In this document: positions 16,647-24,442 of the stretch, piece by piece
How the letters are laid out: every line of letters begins with the position of its first letter
How positions within the stretch are numbered: the stretch's first letter is position 1
Assembly: GCF_001428255.1 (NCBI RefSeq)
Contig: NZ_LMRW01000014.1
Span: forward strand, 1 to 44,969
Length of the DNA: 44,969 nt
Direction of reading: 5' to 3'
Source of the DNA: Agromyces sp. Soil535
GTDB lineage: Bacteria; Actinomycetota; Actinomycetes; Actinomycetales; Microbacteriaceae
Position numbers and translations under genes: made by a program
The notes under the pieces: generated by a model
Databases searched by the model: none
What the model was told of the DNA's origin: nothing
The model's input: the letters and a program-made list of their open reading frames with translations, nothing else

Positions 16647-17780
16647 ATGATCGCAGTCTCCCGAGTGGCCGTCGTCGGCTCCGGCGTGGCCGGCACCGCC
16701 GCCGCCATCCTGCTCGCCGAGGGCGGCGTCGACGTGGACGTCTTCGAGCTCAAGCCCGACCTCTCCGCTCTCGGCTCGGGCATCACGCTGCAGGGCAACG
16801 CGCTGCGCGTGTTCGACCGGCTCGGCGTGTGGGAGAAGGTCAAGGAGGCCGGCTACCCGTTCGACGTGCTCGGCCTCCGCGCGCCTGGCCCCGAGGCCCA
16901 GGTGATCGCGCAGATCCCCGACGCGCCGACCGGCGGCCCCGACTATCCCGCGACCGCGGGCATGTACCGGCCCGACCTCGCGCGCATCCTGGCCGACCGC
17001 GCGACCGAGGTGGGCGCGCGGTTCCACTATGGCACCACGGTCGAAAGCTTCGAGCAGGACGCGGACGGCGTGGACATCACGCTGAGCGACGGTTCGACCG
17101 GCCGCTACGACCTGCTCATCGGCGCCGACGGCCTGCACTCGTCGATCCGCGCGCAGCTCGGAATCGAGGTCGAGCCGCAGCGCACGGGCATGGGCATCTG
17201 GCGCGCCTTCGTGCCGCGGCCGAAGGACGTCACGCACACCGACCTCTACTACGGCGGCCCCGTCTACATCGCCGGGTACTGTCCGACCAGCGACGACATG
17301 ATGTACGCCTACGTCGTCGAGCCCGCGCAGGACCGGCACCTGCTCTCGCCGGAGCAGGGCGTCCAGGTGATGAAGGAACTCTCGCGGGGGTACGGCGGGC
17401 CGTGGAACGAGATCCGCGAATCGCTCGACGACGCGTCGCGCGTCAACTACACGTCGTTCACCCAGCACGTCGTGCCCGACGCGTGGAACCGCGGCCGGGT
17501 CGTCATCATCGGCGAGGCCGCGCACAGCTGCCCGCCCACGATCGCGCAGGGCGCCGCGCAGGCCGGCGAGGATGCGGTCGTGCTGTCCGAGCTGCTGCTC
17601 TCACGCGACGCCGTGAACCAGTCGCTCTGGGACGAGTTCCACGCGCGTCGCCTGCCGCGCGCGACCGAGGTCGTCGACGCATCCGTGCAGCTCGGCCAGT
17701 GGCAGATCGACCACGTGCAGGATGCCGACGTGCCCGGCCTCGTCCGCCGCATCGCGATGCTCGTGAGCCAGCCGGCATGA
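16647..17780 (+). CDS. FAD-dependent monooxygenase (second aromatic hydroxylase)
   Basis: 377 residues with strong ribosome site GAAGGAGGG before ATG 16647. Motifs: GSGVAG dinucleotide-binding loop at 11-16, LGSGITLQGNALR at 42-54, DG motif GADGLHS at 159-165. The usual GD motif reads GEAAHSCPP (289-296), with Glu in place of Asp, yet the following AQGAAQAGEDA is canonical. It resembles salicylate hydroxylase-like flavoproteins and likely adds a hydroxyl group to an aromatic intermediate. It sits between the cyclase-family gene (32-bp gap) and the amidohydrolase (ATGA overlap). Having two such hydroxylases suggests sequential ring oxidations. Confidence 0.9.
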   Translation: MIAVSRVAVVGSGVAGTAAAILLAEGGVDVDVFELKPDLSALGSGITLQGNALRVFDRLGVWEKVKEAGYPFDVLGLRAPGPEAQVIAQIPDAPTGGPDYPATAGMYRPDLARILADRATEVGARFHYGTTVESFEQDADGVDITLSDGSTGRYDLLIGADGLHSSIRAQLGIEVEPQRTGMGIWRAFVPRPKDVTHTDLYYGGPVYIAGYCPTSDDMMYAYVVEPAQDRHLLSPEQGVQVMKELSRGYGGPWNEIRESLDDASRVNYTSFTQHVVPDAWNRGRVVIIGEAAHSCPPTIAQGAAQAGEDAVVLSELLLSRDAVNQSLWDEFHARRLPRATEVVDASVQLGQWQIDHVQDADVPGLVRRIAMLVSQPA

Positions 17781-18871
17781 ACGAGGTGCCTTCGACGGAT
17801 GTCGCATCGCCCGCCGGTCACGGCGGACCCGTGGTCGACGTGCACGCTCACCTGCTGCTGCCCGCGCTGCAGCAGTCGATCGGCGCGCGCGACCCCGACG
17901 GGTTCGCCGCGGCGCAGGCCCTCGAGGCCCGGCGCAATGGGCCGGAGAGCCTCGCCACGTCGGGCCGCATGATCGGCGAGCGGATGGCGCTCCTCACCGC
18001 GCTCGTCGTGCGCCTCGCCGAGATGGACCGGCAGGGCGTCGACGTGCAGGTCGTGTCGCCGTCGCCGTCGCACTACTACCCCTGGGCGGGCGAGGAGCTC
18101 GCCGCGTGGGCCGCCCGCGAGGCGAGCCGTGCCATCGCCGAGCACGTCGCGGGCGCGCCCGACCGGCTGCTGGGCCTCGGGCTCGTGCCGCTGCAGCATC
18201 CGCATCTCGTGGTCGACGCGCTCGAGGACGCCGTGGTCGCGAACGGCCTCGCGGGCGTCGAGCTGTCGTCGTTCGCGGGTGACGTCGAGCTCTCCGACGA
18301 GCGGCTCGAGCCGTTCTGGACGCGCGCGGAGGAGCTCGACGCGATCGTGTTCCTGCACCCGTTCGGCTGCAGCCTCGACGAGCGGCTCGACCGCTACTAC
18401 CTCTCGAACACCGTGGGGCAGCCCGTCGAGAACGCGGTCGCGCTGTCGCACCTGATCTTCTCCGGCGTGCTCGACCGACACCCGAGCCTGCGGCTGGTCG
18501 CCGCGCACGGCGGCGGCTACCTGCCCACGTTCCTGGGTCGCTCCGACCACGCGTGGCAGGTTCGGCCCGAGGCCCACGGATGCCGCGAGCTGCCGTCGTC
18601 GTACCTGCGCCGCCTGCGCTTCGACTCCCTCGTGCACACGCCGGGGGCGCTTGGTGCGCTGGTGGACGCCGCAGGCGCAGACCGGGTGCTGCTCGGCTCG
18701 GACTACCCGTTCGACATGGGCGTCGACGACCCCGTGGAGCGCGTGCACGACGCGGGGCTCGCCGAGGCGGACGCACGCGCCATCCTCTCGGGGAACGCGG
18801 CCGAGCTGCTCGGGTCGCGCCTGCCGCGCGCGCATGCAGGCGTCACGGTGACGGAAGGAGGAGCGGCATGA
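17777..18871 (+). CDS. ACMSD-type amidohydrolase (metal-dependent decarboxylase or hydrolase)
   Basis: 364 residues, TIM-barrel amidohydrolase 2 family. Metal ligands are all present: His23 and His25 in VDVHAHLL, His194 in FLHPFG, His244 in VAAHGGGY, Asp309 in LLGSDYPFDMG. The family includes aminocarboxymuconate-semialdehyde decarboxylase, gamma-resorcylate decarboxylase and 5-carboxyvanillate decarboxylase, so a decarboxylation is more likely than amide hydrolysis here. Start overlaps the upstream stop (ATGA) and its own stop overlaps the next start (ATGA), so it lies in the middle of a tightly coupled operon. It could remove a carboxyl group from a ring or a ring-cleavage product. Confidence 0.88.
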   Translation: MNEVPSTDVASPAGHGGPVVDVHAHLLLPALQQSIGARDPDGFAAAQALEARRNGPESLATSGRMIGERMALLTALVVRLAEMDRQGVDVQVVSPSPSHYYPWAGEELAAWAAREASRAIAEHVAGAPDRLLGLGLVPLQHPHLVVDALEDAVVANGLAGVELSSFAGDVELSDERLEPFWTRAEELDAIVFLHPFGCSLDERLDRYYLSNTVGQPVENAVALSHLIFSGVLDRHPSLRLVAAHGGGYLPTFLGRSDHAWQVRPEAHGCRELPSSYLRRLRFDSLVHTPGALGALVDAAGADRVLLGSDYPFDMGVDDPVERVHDAGLAEADARAILSGNAAELLGSRLPRAHAGVTVTEGGAA

Positions 18872-19851
18872 GGATCGCCAGGTGGACGCATCAGGGCACC
18901 GTCGCCGAAGGGTTCGTCATCGGCGACGGCGTCGTCCCGTTCCCGCGAGGGCTCACCGTCGCCGACGCGCTCGCCGCCGGCCTCGCCGAGCTGCCCGGGC
19001 TCGCCGCGGAGGTCGTGGATGCGGCATCCGTACCGCTCGTGCCGCTCGCCGAGGTCGAACTGCTCGCGCCGCTCACGCCCGCGAGCGTGCGCGACTTCGC
19101 GGCCTTCGAGGAGCACGTCGACGGCGTCACCGCGTCGGTCGACGGGGTCAGCCACGTCGCCCCCGAGTGGTACGAGCTGCCCACCTTCTACTTCACCAAC
19201 CCGCACTCGATCATCGCGACGGGCGAGGAGGTGCGGCCGCCTACGACGGCGCGCCTCGACTTCGAGCTCGAGGTGGGCGTCGTCATCGGCGGCGTCGCGG
19301 GTTCCGACGGCCGCGATCTCGCCCCCGCGGACGCCGACTCGCACATCTTCGGTTACACGATCTTCAACGACTGGTCGGCACGCGACATCCAGGCCCGCGA
19401 GATGAAGGTGCGCCTCGGGCCCGCGAAGGGCAAGGACTTCGCCACGACGCTCGGCCCCTGGATCGTCACCGCCGACGAGTTCGTCGGCCTGGTCGACGAC
19501 GACGGTTTCCTGGCCATCGAGCTCGAGGCCTTCGTCAACGGCGAACGAATCGGACACGACCTGCTCTCGAACATGGGCTGGCCGTTCCGTGACCTCGTGG
19601 CCTACGCGTCCCGCGACTCGCGCGTCGTGCCCAGCGATGTGCTCGGCTCGGGCACGGCCGGCAACGGCGGATGCCTCGCCGAGCTGTGGGGGCGAGCGGG
19701 GGAGCTCAGCCCGCCGCCGCTCGCCGAGGGCGATGAGGTCGTCATGCGCGCCGAGGGCATCGGCGAGATCCGCAACACCGTCGGACGTGCGGTTCACGTC
19801 CCCCCGATCCCTCCGGCACGGCATCGCTCGCGCGCCCGCCGTAGAGGGTAG
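18868..19851 (+). CDS. Fumarylacetoacetate hydrolase family protein (copy 3)
   Basis: 327 residues. The catalytic FAH domain has Glu133 and Glu135 in RLDFELEVGVVIG, NDWSARDIQ around 167-175 and GPAKGKDFATTLGPW after it. It is a clear paralog of copy 1 at 6924, sharing most of the catalytic blocks, and both differ from copy 2. GGAAGGAGGAG precedes the ATG, which overlaps the amidohydrolase stop codon. Probably hydrolyses an acylpyruvate-like ring-cleavage product. The C-terminal 20 residues are Arg/Pro-rich and not part of the fold. Confidence 0.9.
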   Translation: MRIARWTHQGTVAEGFVIGDGVVPFPRGLTVADALAAGLAELPGLAAEVVDAASVPLVPLAEVELLAPLTPASVRDFAAFEEHVDGVTASVDGVSHVAPEWYELPTFYFTNPHSIIATGEEVRPPTTARLDFELEVGVVIGGVAGSDGRDLAPADADSHIFGYTIFNDWSARDIQAREMKVRLGPAKGKDFATTLGPWIVTADEFVGLVDDDGFLAIELEAFVNGERIGHDLLSNMGWPFRDLVAYASRDSRVVPSDVLGSGTAGNGGCLAELWGRAGELSPPPLAEGDEVVMRAEGIGEIRNTVGRAVHVPPIPPARHRSRARRRG

Positions 19852-19889
19852 CTCCACCCATCCACACACCCACCACCCGAGGAGTCTCA

Positions 19890-21128
19890 ATGGCGAACAC
19901 CTCAGTCCAGACCGCACCCGGCACCCGCCGGGCCGGTGTCCTCCAAGCCGAGCTGCTGCTCGCGGGCAGCTGCATGCCCGTGCTGGGGTCGGTGCTCCTG
20001 ACGCCGATCCTGCCGCAGCTCTCGGCCGAGTTCGGCGGCGTGCCCGGGGGTGAGATCCTCGTACCGCTGGTCGTCGCGATCCCGGCGCTGATGATCGCGC
20101 TCTTCGCGCCGTTCGCCGGGCAGATCGTTGACAGTCTCGGGCGCAAGAAGCTGCTCATCGTCGCGATGTTCGTGTACACCCTCGTGGGCATCGCGCCGGC
20201 GTTCCTCGACACGCTCCCCGCGATCCTCGCGACGCGCGTCGGCGTCGGCATCACCGAGGCGGCCATCATGACGGTCTGCACCACGCTCATCGTCGACTAC
20301 TGGCACGAACCCGAGCGGCGCGCGAAGTACCTCGCGCTCCAGACCATCGTCACCACCCTGGCCGCCACGGCCTTCATCGCGATCGGCGGCGCCGCGGGTG
20401 CGGCGGGCTGGCGCACACCCTTCTGGATCTACCTGGCCGCGGCGATCATCGCCGTGCCGATGATCTTCCTGCTGTGGGAGCCGAGCCGGGCCGACACCAC
20501 CGATGAGCACGTACGAGCGCCCAAGGTGCCCATCCCGTGGCGCAGACTCGCGCTGCCCCTCATCGTCGGCCTGTTCGGCGGGTTCACGTTCTACGTGCTC
20601 ATCATCGAGGGCGGCTACCTCCTCGTCGGCGCGGGCGTCGCACCGACCGACACGCCGACGATCGGCGGGATCGCGGCGGTCGCCTCGCTGGCGACGGCAG
20701 CCGGGGGCTTCACCTTCACGCGGATCGCCAAGGTCGGGCCGAAGCGGCTCCTCCCCGCGGCGTTCGCCCTGCAGGCGGCGGGAATGTTCCTCATCTGGCT
20801 GGTCGGCGGCGTTCCCGGCGTCGCCGCGGGGGCCATCGTCGGCGGCGCGGGCTCGGGCCTCCTGCTGCCGACGATGCTCACGTGGGCCCTCGCGTCCATC
20901 CGCTTCGAGGAGCGCGGGCGCGCTACCGGGCTGTGGACGGCGTCGTTCTTCTTCGGCCAGTTCCTCACGCCGATCCTGATGGGCGCGATCACCGCCGCGG
21001 TCGGCGGTGCGCTGCCTGTCGCGGTGGGCGTGGTGGGCATCACCTGCGCGGTCGCGGCGTTCCTGCTGGGATTCGGACTCAGGCGATCGGCGACCACTCA
21101 GGTCGACGAGGTGACCGCGACGGCGTGA
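19890..21128 (+). CDS. Major facilitator superfamily transporter
   Basis: 412 residues with about 12 membrane helices in two halves, separated by a cytoplasmic loop around 200-215. The MFS motif between helices 2 and 3 appears as GQIVDSLGRKKLLI (about 75-88), followed by ATRVGVGITEAAIMTVCTTLIVDYW. GAGGAG precedes the ATG, 38 bp after the FAH gene, so it is probably the last gene of the operon starting at 14528. It may export toxic intermediates or import substrate, in addition to the ABC system. Substrate is not predictable. Confidence 0.88.
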   Translation: MANTSVQTAPGTRRAGVLQAELLLAGSCMPVLGSVLLTPILPQLSAEFGGVPGGEILVPLVVAIPALMIALFAPFAGQIVDSLGRKKLLIVAMFVYTLVGIAPAFLDTLPAILATRVGVGITEAAIMTVCTTLIVDYWHEPERRAKYLALQTIVTTLAATAFIAIGGAAGAAGWRTPFWIYLAAAIIAVPMIFLLWEPSRADTTDEHVRAPKVPIPWRRLALPLIVGLFGGFTFYVLIIEGGYLLVGAGVAPTDTPTIGGIAAVASLATAAGGFTFTRIAKVGPKRLLPAAFALQAAGMFLIWLVGGVPGVAAGAIVGGAGSGLLLPTMLTWALASIRFEERGRATGLWTASFFFGQFLTPILMGAITAAVGGALPVAVGVVGITCAVAAFLLGFGLRRSATTQVDEVTATA

Positions 21129-21137
21129 GGTCGCGCA

Positions 21138-21177
21138 GACCGGGCGGGTCCGGCGCCTCGACGGCGTCGGCCCGGTC
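21138..21177. terminator. Possible bidirectional terminator between convergent genes
   Basis: GACCGGGC (21138-21145) pairs with GCCCGGTC (21170-21177) across a 24-nt loop in the 87-bp gap between the MFS gene and the convergent LysR gene. The stem is short and the loop long, so this is a weak call. Confidence 0.35.
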
Positions 21178-21215
21178 GGCTGCGCTCGCGCGCCCAGCCG
21201 GGCGGAGCCACGCGC

Positions 21216-22148
21216 TCAGGCGGTGTCGTCGCCCAGGCCCGCCGCGGCCTCGACGACGAGTGTGCGCAACCACTCGTGCTCGGGGTCGCGGCGATGCACC
21301 GGATGCCACCACATCGCGTTGTGGATGGGGGTCGCGTCGAACGGCGGCTCGAACACCCGCACCCCGGCGACGCGCATGGCATAGTCGGCGAGCCCGGCCT
21401 GGACGAGCGCGAGACGGTTCGTGCCGGCGATGAACATCGGCAGCGCGAGAAAGCTCTCGACCACCGACTCGACGTGGGGTTCGATGCCGAGCTGCTGGAT
21501 CTGGCGGGTCGCCGACGTGAACGCCGTCCGCGACTGGTACGTGAACACCCAGGGCAGGCGGGCGACGTCGTCGATCGTGACCTGCTCGCCGATGGCGCGG
21601 TTGTCGTCGGCTGCGACGATGACCCAGCCGTCGGTCCAGAGGTCGGTGAAGGGGAGGTCGGTCAGGAATCCGTGTGGCATGAGCATGGCGTCGGCGCCGC
21701 GCAGGCGGTTGACGGCGTCCTCGACGATCTGCGGAGTGTGCAGCATGAAGCGGAAGCGCACGCCCGGCGCGCGTTCGGCCGCGAGTGCGGCCACGCGCCG
21801 ACCCGTCGTCGAGAAGCTGTAGTCCGAGCCGTAGATCGAGAACTCGCGTGTCGACTGGCTGGGATCCCATTCCGCCTGGCTCTCGAACACGCGTCGCGCG
21901 GCATCCAGTGCCGCCGCGGTGTGCTCGGAGAGGCGGGACGCGAGCGGCGTGAGCTCGTAGGTGTTGCCGGTCCTCGCGAGGATCGGATCGTTGAAGTGCG
22001 TGCGGAGCCGCGCGAGTGATGCGCTGAGCGCCGGCTGGCTGAGGTGCAGGCGTTCGGCCGCGCGCGTGACGCTGCGCTCGGTGAGCAGCGCGTCGAGTGA
22101 CACGAGCAGGTTGAGATCGAGTCGGGAGAGCGGGGCCCGGTCGGACAC
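21216..22148 (-). CDS. LysR-family transcriptional regulator (NodD/LinR-like, second copy)
   Basis: 310 residues, GTG start. N-terminal helix-turn-helix: LSRLDLNLLVSLDALLTERSVTRAAERLHLSQPALSASLARLRTHFNDPIL, then effector domain. Same LDLNLL subgroup as the regulator at 10783. It is transcribed divergently from the extradiol dioxygenase gene, with the 172-bp intergenic region holding a shared operator; this is the classical arrangement of a LysR activator and its target. It is therefore the best candidate to bind GATR-N3-RRCATC sites. The inducer is presumably a substrate or intermediate of the pathway. Confidence 0.9.
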   Translation of the reverse strand: MSDRAPLSRLDLNLLVSLDALLTERSVTRAAERLHLSQPALSASLARLRTHFNDPILARTGNTYELTPLASRLSEHTAAALDAARRVFESQAEWDPSQSTREFSIYGSDYSFSTTGRRVAALAAERAPGVRFRFMLHTPQIVEDAVNRLRGADAMLMPHGFLTDLPFTDLWTDGWVIVAADDNRAIGEQVTIDDVARLPWVFTYQSRTAFTSATRQIQQLGIEPHVESVVESFLALPMFIAGTNRLALVQAGLADYAMRVAGVRVFEPPFDATPIHNAMWWHPVHRRDPEHEWLRTLVVEAAAGLGDDTA

Positions 22149-22200
22149 GACGTTGTGTTCCTTCGATGAGGTCAGGGGAGCTCAGTCTATCAGCGCGATC

Positions 22201-22213
22201 GATGTTCGGCATC
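22201..22213 (+). promoter_or_regulatory. Operator-like element GATGTTCGGCATC with half-site 31 bp downstream
   Basis: Full match to GATR-N3-RRCATC, identical to the minus-strand site at 12361. A CTGATACC half-site has its GATA at 22232, 31 bp on, matching the layout at 14430/14461. Located between the divergent LysR gene (start 22148) and the extradiol dioxygenase (start 22322). Confidence 0.6.
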
Positions 22214-22321
22214 ATCACTTTCGGCTTCCCTGATACCGACGTCTGACCGAAAGTGGAAGGGTGCCGGCGCTCGGCACCCGAACCACGCGGCCAGCACCGC
22301 ACCTCGAACGAAGGATCGACG

Positions 22322-23341
22322 ATGATCAAACTCCTTTCCCACCTCTCCCACATCGAGATCACGGCGCCCGACCCCGCGGCATCCGTGGCGTACTACGAAG
22401 AGCAGGTCGGACTCCGCGCCATCGCCAGCGAGGGCGGCAAGACGTACCTCCGCAACTGGGGCGACTACTACACCTACAGCCTCGTCATCTCGCACGGACC
22501 AGAGCCGTCGCTCGCCGTGATGGCCTGGCGCACCACGAGCGACGAGGCCCTCGACGAGGCCGCGCGCCGCATCGAGGCCGCCGGCGTGCAGGGCGACTGG
22601 CACGACTCCGGCTTCGGCCATGGACGTTCCTACACCTTCACCGGCCCGTACGGCCACGCGATGCAGCTGTACTGGGAGGTCGAGAGGTACCACGCTGAGG
22701 GCAGGTTCGTGTCGATCTACCCCGACCGCCCCGAGCGTCGCTCTCGCCACGCCGTCGCACCCCGCCAGCTCGACCACGTCACCATCGCGGCCTCCGACGT
22801 GCGCGGATTCGCGAAGTGGTACAGCGACGTGCTCGGCTTCCGCATCATGGCCTACACGAACCTCGACGAGGGCCCCATCACGGTGTTCGGCGTGCTCACC
22901 ACGAACGAGAAGTCGCACGACCTCGGCGTCGTGCTCGACGGCTCCACCCGGGCGGGACGCATCAACCACTACGCGTTCTGGGTCGACACCCGCGAGGACC
23001 TCCTGCAGGCGGCCGACGTGCTCATGGAGAACGGCACCGACATCGAGTACGGTCCCTCGATCCACGGCATCGGCGAGCAGAACTTCCTCTACTTCCGGGA
23101 CCCGAGCGGCATGCGCGTCGAGGTGAACACTGGCGGATACCGCAACTACGTGCCCGACTGGGAGCCGAACGACTGGACCCCGTCGGGCGGCTCCAACAAC
23201 TTCTACCGCAACTCGGCGATGCCGATGTCGATGACGGAGTCGTTCCCTCCCGCGGACGGCCCGAGCGCGACAGAGGAGGGCGTGCACCCCGACACCCGAG
23301 AGGCGCTCCTCAACCCCTACGCCAAGCACGGGCAGGGCTGA
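22322..23341 (+). CDS. Type I extradiol (catechol 2,3-type) dioxygenase, VOC fold
   Basis: 339 residues, two vicinal-oxygen-chelate modules. The Fe(II) triad is intact in the C-terminal module: His152 (QLDHVTI), His216 (INHYAFWV) and Glu267 (MRVEVNTGG), with the conserved FLYFRDPSG around 255-263. The enzyme cleaves a catechol ring next to the diol, giving a semialdehyde or keto acid for the FAH-type hydrolases. GAAGGAT upstream decides the start at 22322. It forms a single-gene unit driven from the divergent LysR promoter region, so the ring-cleavage step is controlled separately from the main operon but by the same motif. The C-terminus extends about 70 residues past the fold with a Tyr/Asn/Trp-rich tail. 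Confidence 0.92.
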   Translation: MIKLLSHLSHIEITAPDPAASVAYYEEQVGLRAIASEGGKTYLRNWGDYYTYSLVISHGPEPSLAVMAWRTTSDEALDEAARRIEAAGVQGDWHDSGFGHGRSYTFTGPYGHAMQLYWEVERYHAEGRFVSIYPDRPERRSRHAVAPRQLDHVTIAASDVRGFAKWYSDVLGFRIMAYTNLDEGPITVFGVLTTNEKSHDLGVVLDGSTRAGRINHYAFWVDTREDLLQAADVLMENGTDIEYGPSIHGIGEQNFLYFRDPSGMRVEVNTGGYRNYVPDWEPNDWTPSGGSNNFYRNSAMPMSMTESFPPADGPSATEEGVHPDTREALLNPYAKHGQG

Positions 23342-23372
23342 GCGGGCGGATGCCGCGTCGCCGGTCGCCCGA

Positions 23373-24272
23373 TCACTCCTCCGGATCGTCGGGGTCGATC
23401 GGCGCGTGGTGGTCGAACGCCGCCGTTCCCCGCTTCCAGTAGCCGCTCAGCGCGAACTGGTCGCGGGGGAGGGCGAGCTCGCGTCGAAGGAATCGTCGCA
23501 GGGCCACCAGGCGGGATGCCTCGCCCGCCGCGAAGACGTACGTGCCGCCGTCGACGCCCGCGTCGCGGAGGGCGCCGACCAGGTCGTCGCCCGTCGCAGT
23601 GACGACCGCCTCGCGACCGGTCTCGGCTCGGAGGTAGGTGCGGACCCACTCGAGCTCGCCCGCCACGTCGGCGAGCACCTCGACCCGCGTGGACGCGGGC
23701 ACCTCGGCGAGCCATCGGCCGGCGGCCGGCAGCGACGTGCCGTCGACGATGCACAGCACGTGCGGCGCGTTCTGCGTCGCCGACTTCGACCCGCGGGGGC
23801 CGACGACGACCAGACGGTCTCCGACGGCCGCCCTCATACCCCACTGCGCCGCGGGACCGGGGTCGACATGGAGGAGGATGTCGACGTCGATCGCACGATG
23901 CCCGGTCGCAGGGTCGAGCCGGGCGTTGAGCGGCGTGAAGTCCCGCGCGAACGCGGGCGCATCGGGGCGGACGATGCCGTCCTCGCCCCGTCCGACGGCG
24001 CGTGGGGCGATGAGTTCCCCCGTGATCGGGTCGGGGAAGAAGACCTTGACGTGGTCAGTTGGGCCGGTGCTCTCGAAGTCGGCGAAGTCCGGACCCGACA
24101 ACGTCACGCGGACATACTCCTCGACCGGCCGGCTCACGGCCGTGACGACGGCCTCGCGCGCCGTGAAGCGGTTCCGACGGCCTGCGCGGAAGAAGGTCGA
24201 GGTCGGGTCTCCGGGCGGGCGGGGCTGGGTGCGCCCATCGCGCGCCTCGGTCTCGGTCGTGGCATCCGTCAT
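23373..24272 (-). CDS. Siderophore-interacting protein (NADPH-dependent ferric-siderophore reductase)
   Basis: 299 residues. FAD-binding and SIP domains: VRVTLSGPDF (about 54-63), DHVKVFFPDP, the flavin-binding RDFTPLNAR (position of the RxYTxR motif), DILLHVDPGPAAQWGMRAAVGDRLVVVGPRG, and the terminal ALSGYWKRG typical of the family. It reduces ferric siderophores in the cytosol to release iron. AAGGAG lies 6 nt before ATG 24272; an ATG 6 nt upstream abuts the ribosome site. It is convergent with the extradiol dioxygenase and divergent from the unusual flavoprotein at 24443. Iron supply for Fe(II) dioxygenases is a possible link, inferred only. Confidence 0.9.
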   Translation of the reverse strand: MTDATTETEARDGRTQPRPPGDPTSTFFRAGRRNRFTAREAVVTAVSRPVEEYVRVTLSGPDFADFESTGPTDHVKVFFPDPITGELIAPRAVGRGEDGIVRPDAPAFARDFTPLNARLDPATGHRAIDVDILLHVDPGPAAQWGMRAAVGDRLVVVGPRGSKSATQNAPHVLCIVDGTSLPAAGRWLAEVPASTRVEVLADVAGELEWVRTYLRAETGREAVVTATGDDLVGALRDAGVDGGTYVFAAGEASRLVALRRFLRRELALPRDQFALSGYWKRGTAAFDHHAPIDPDDPEE

Positions 24273-24442
24273 GGTCATCTCCTTCGGCCGCAGGGCGTGG
24301 AGCGGCCCATCCAAGCAAACCACCACTCCGGCCTTCATCTCCCGCCGGGGGTACGCTGGTGACCGGTCGCGCTCGCTGGGAGCTCCGTTCCGAATCGCTC
24401 CTCGTCGTGGCACGGCGCTCCTGCTCGAGCAAAGGAGGATGC

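Noticed and set aside
24279..24442. Search for an iron-box (DtxR/IdeR-type) operator in the siderophore-interacting protein promoter
   Set aside because: No TTAGGTTAGGCTAACCTAA-like sequence is present.
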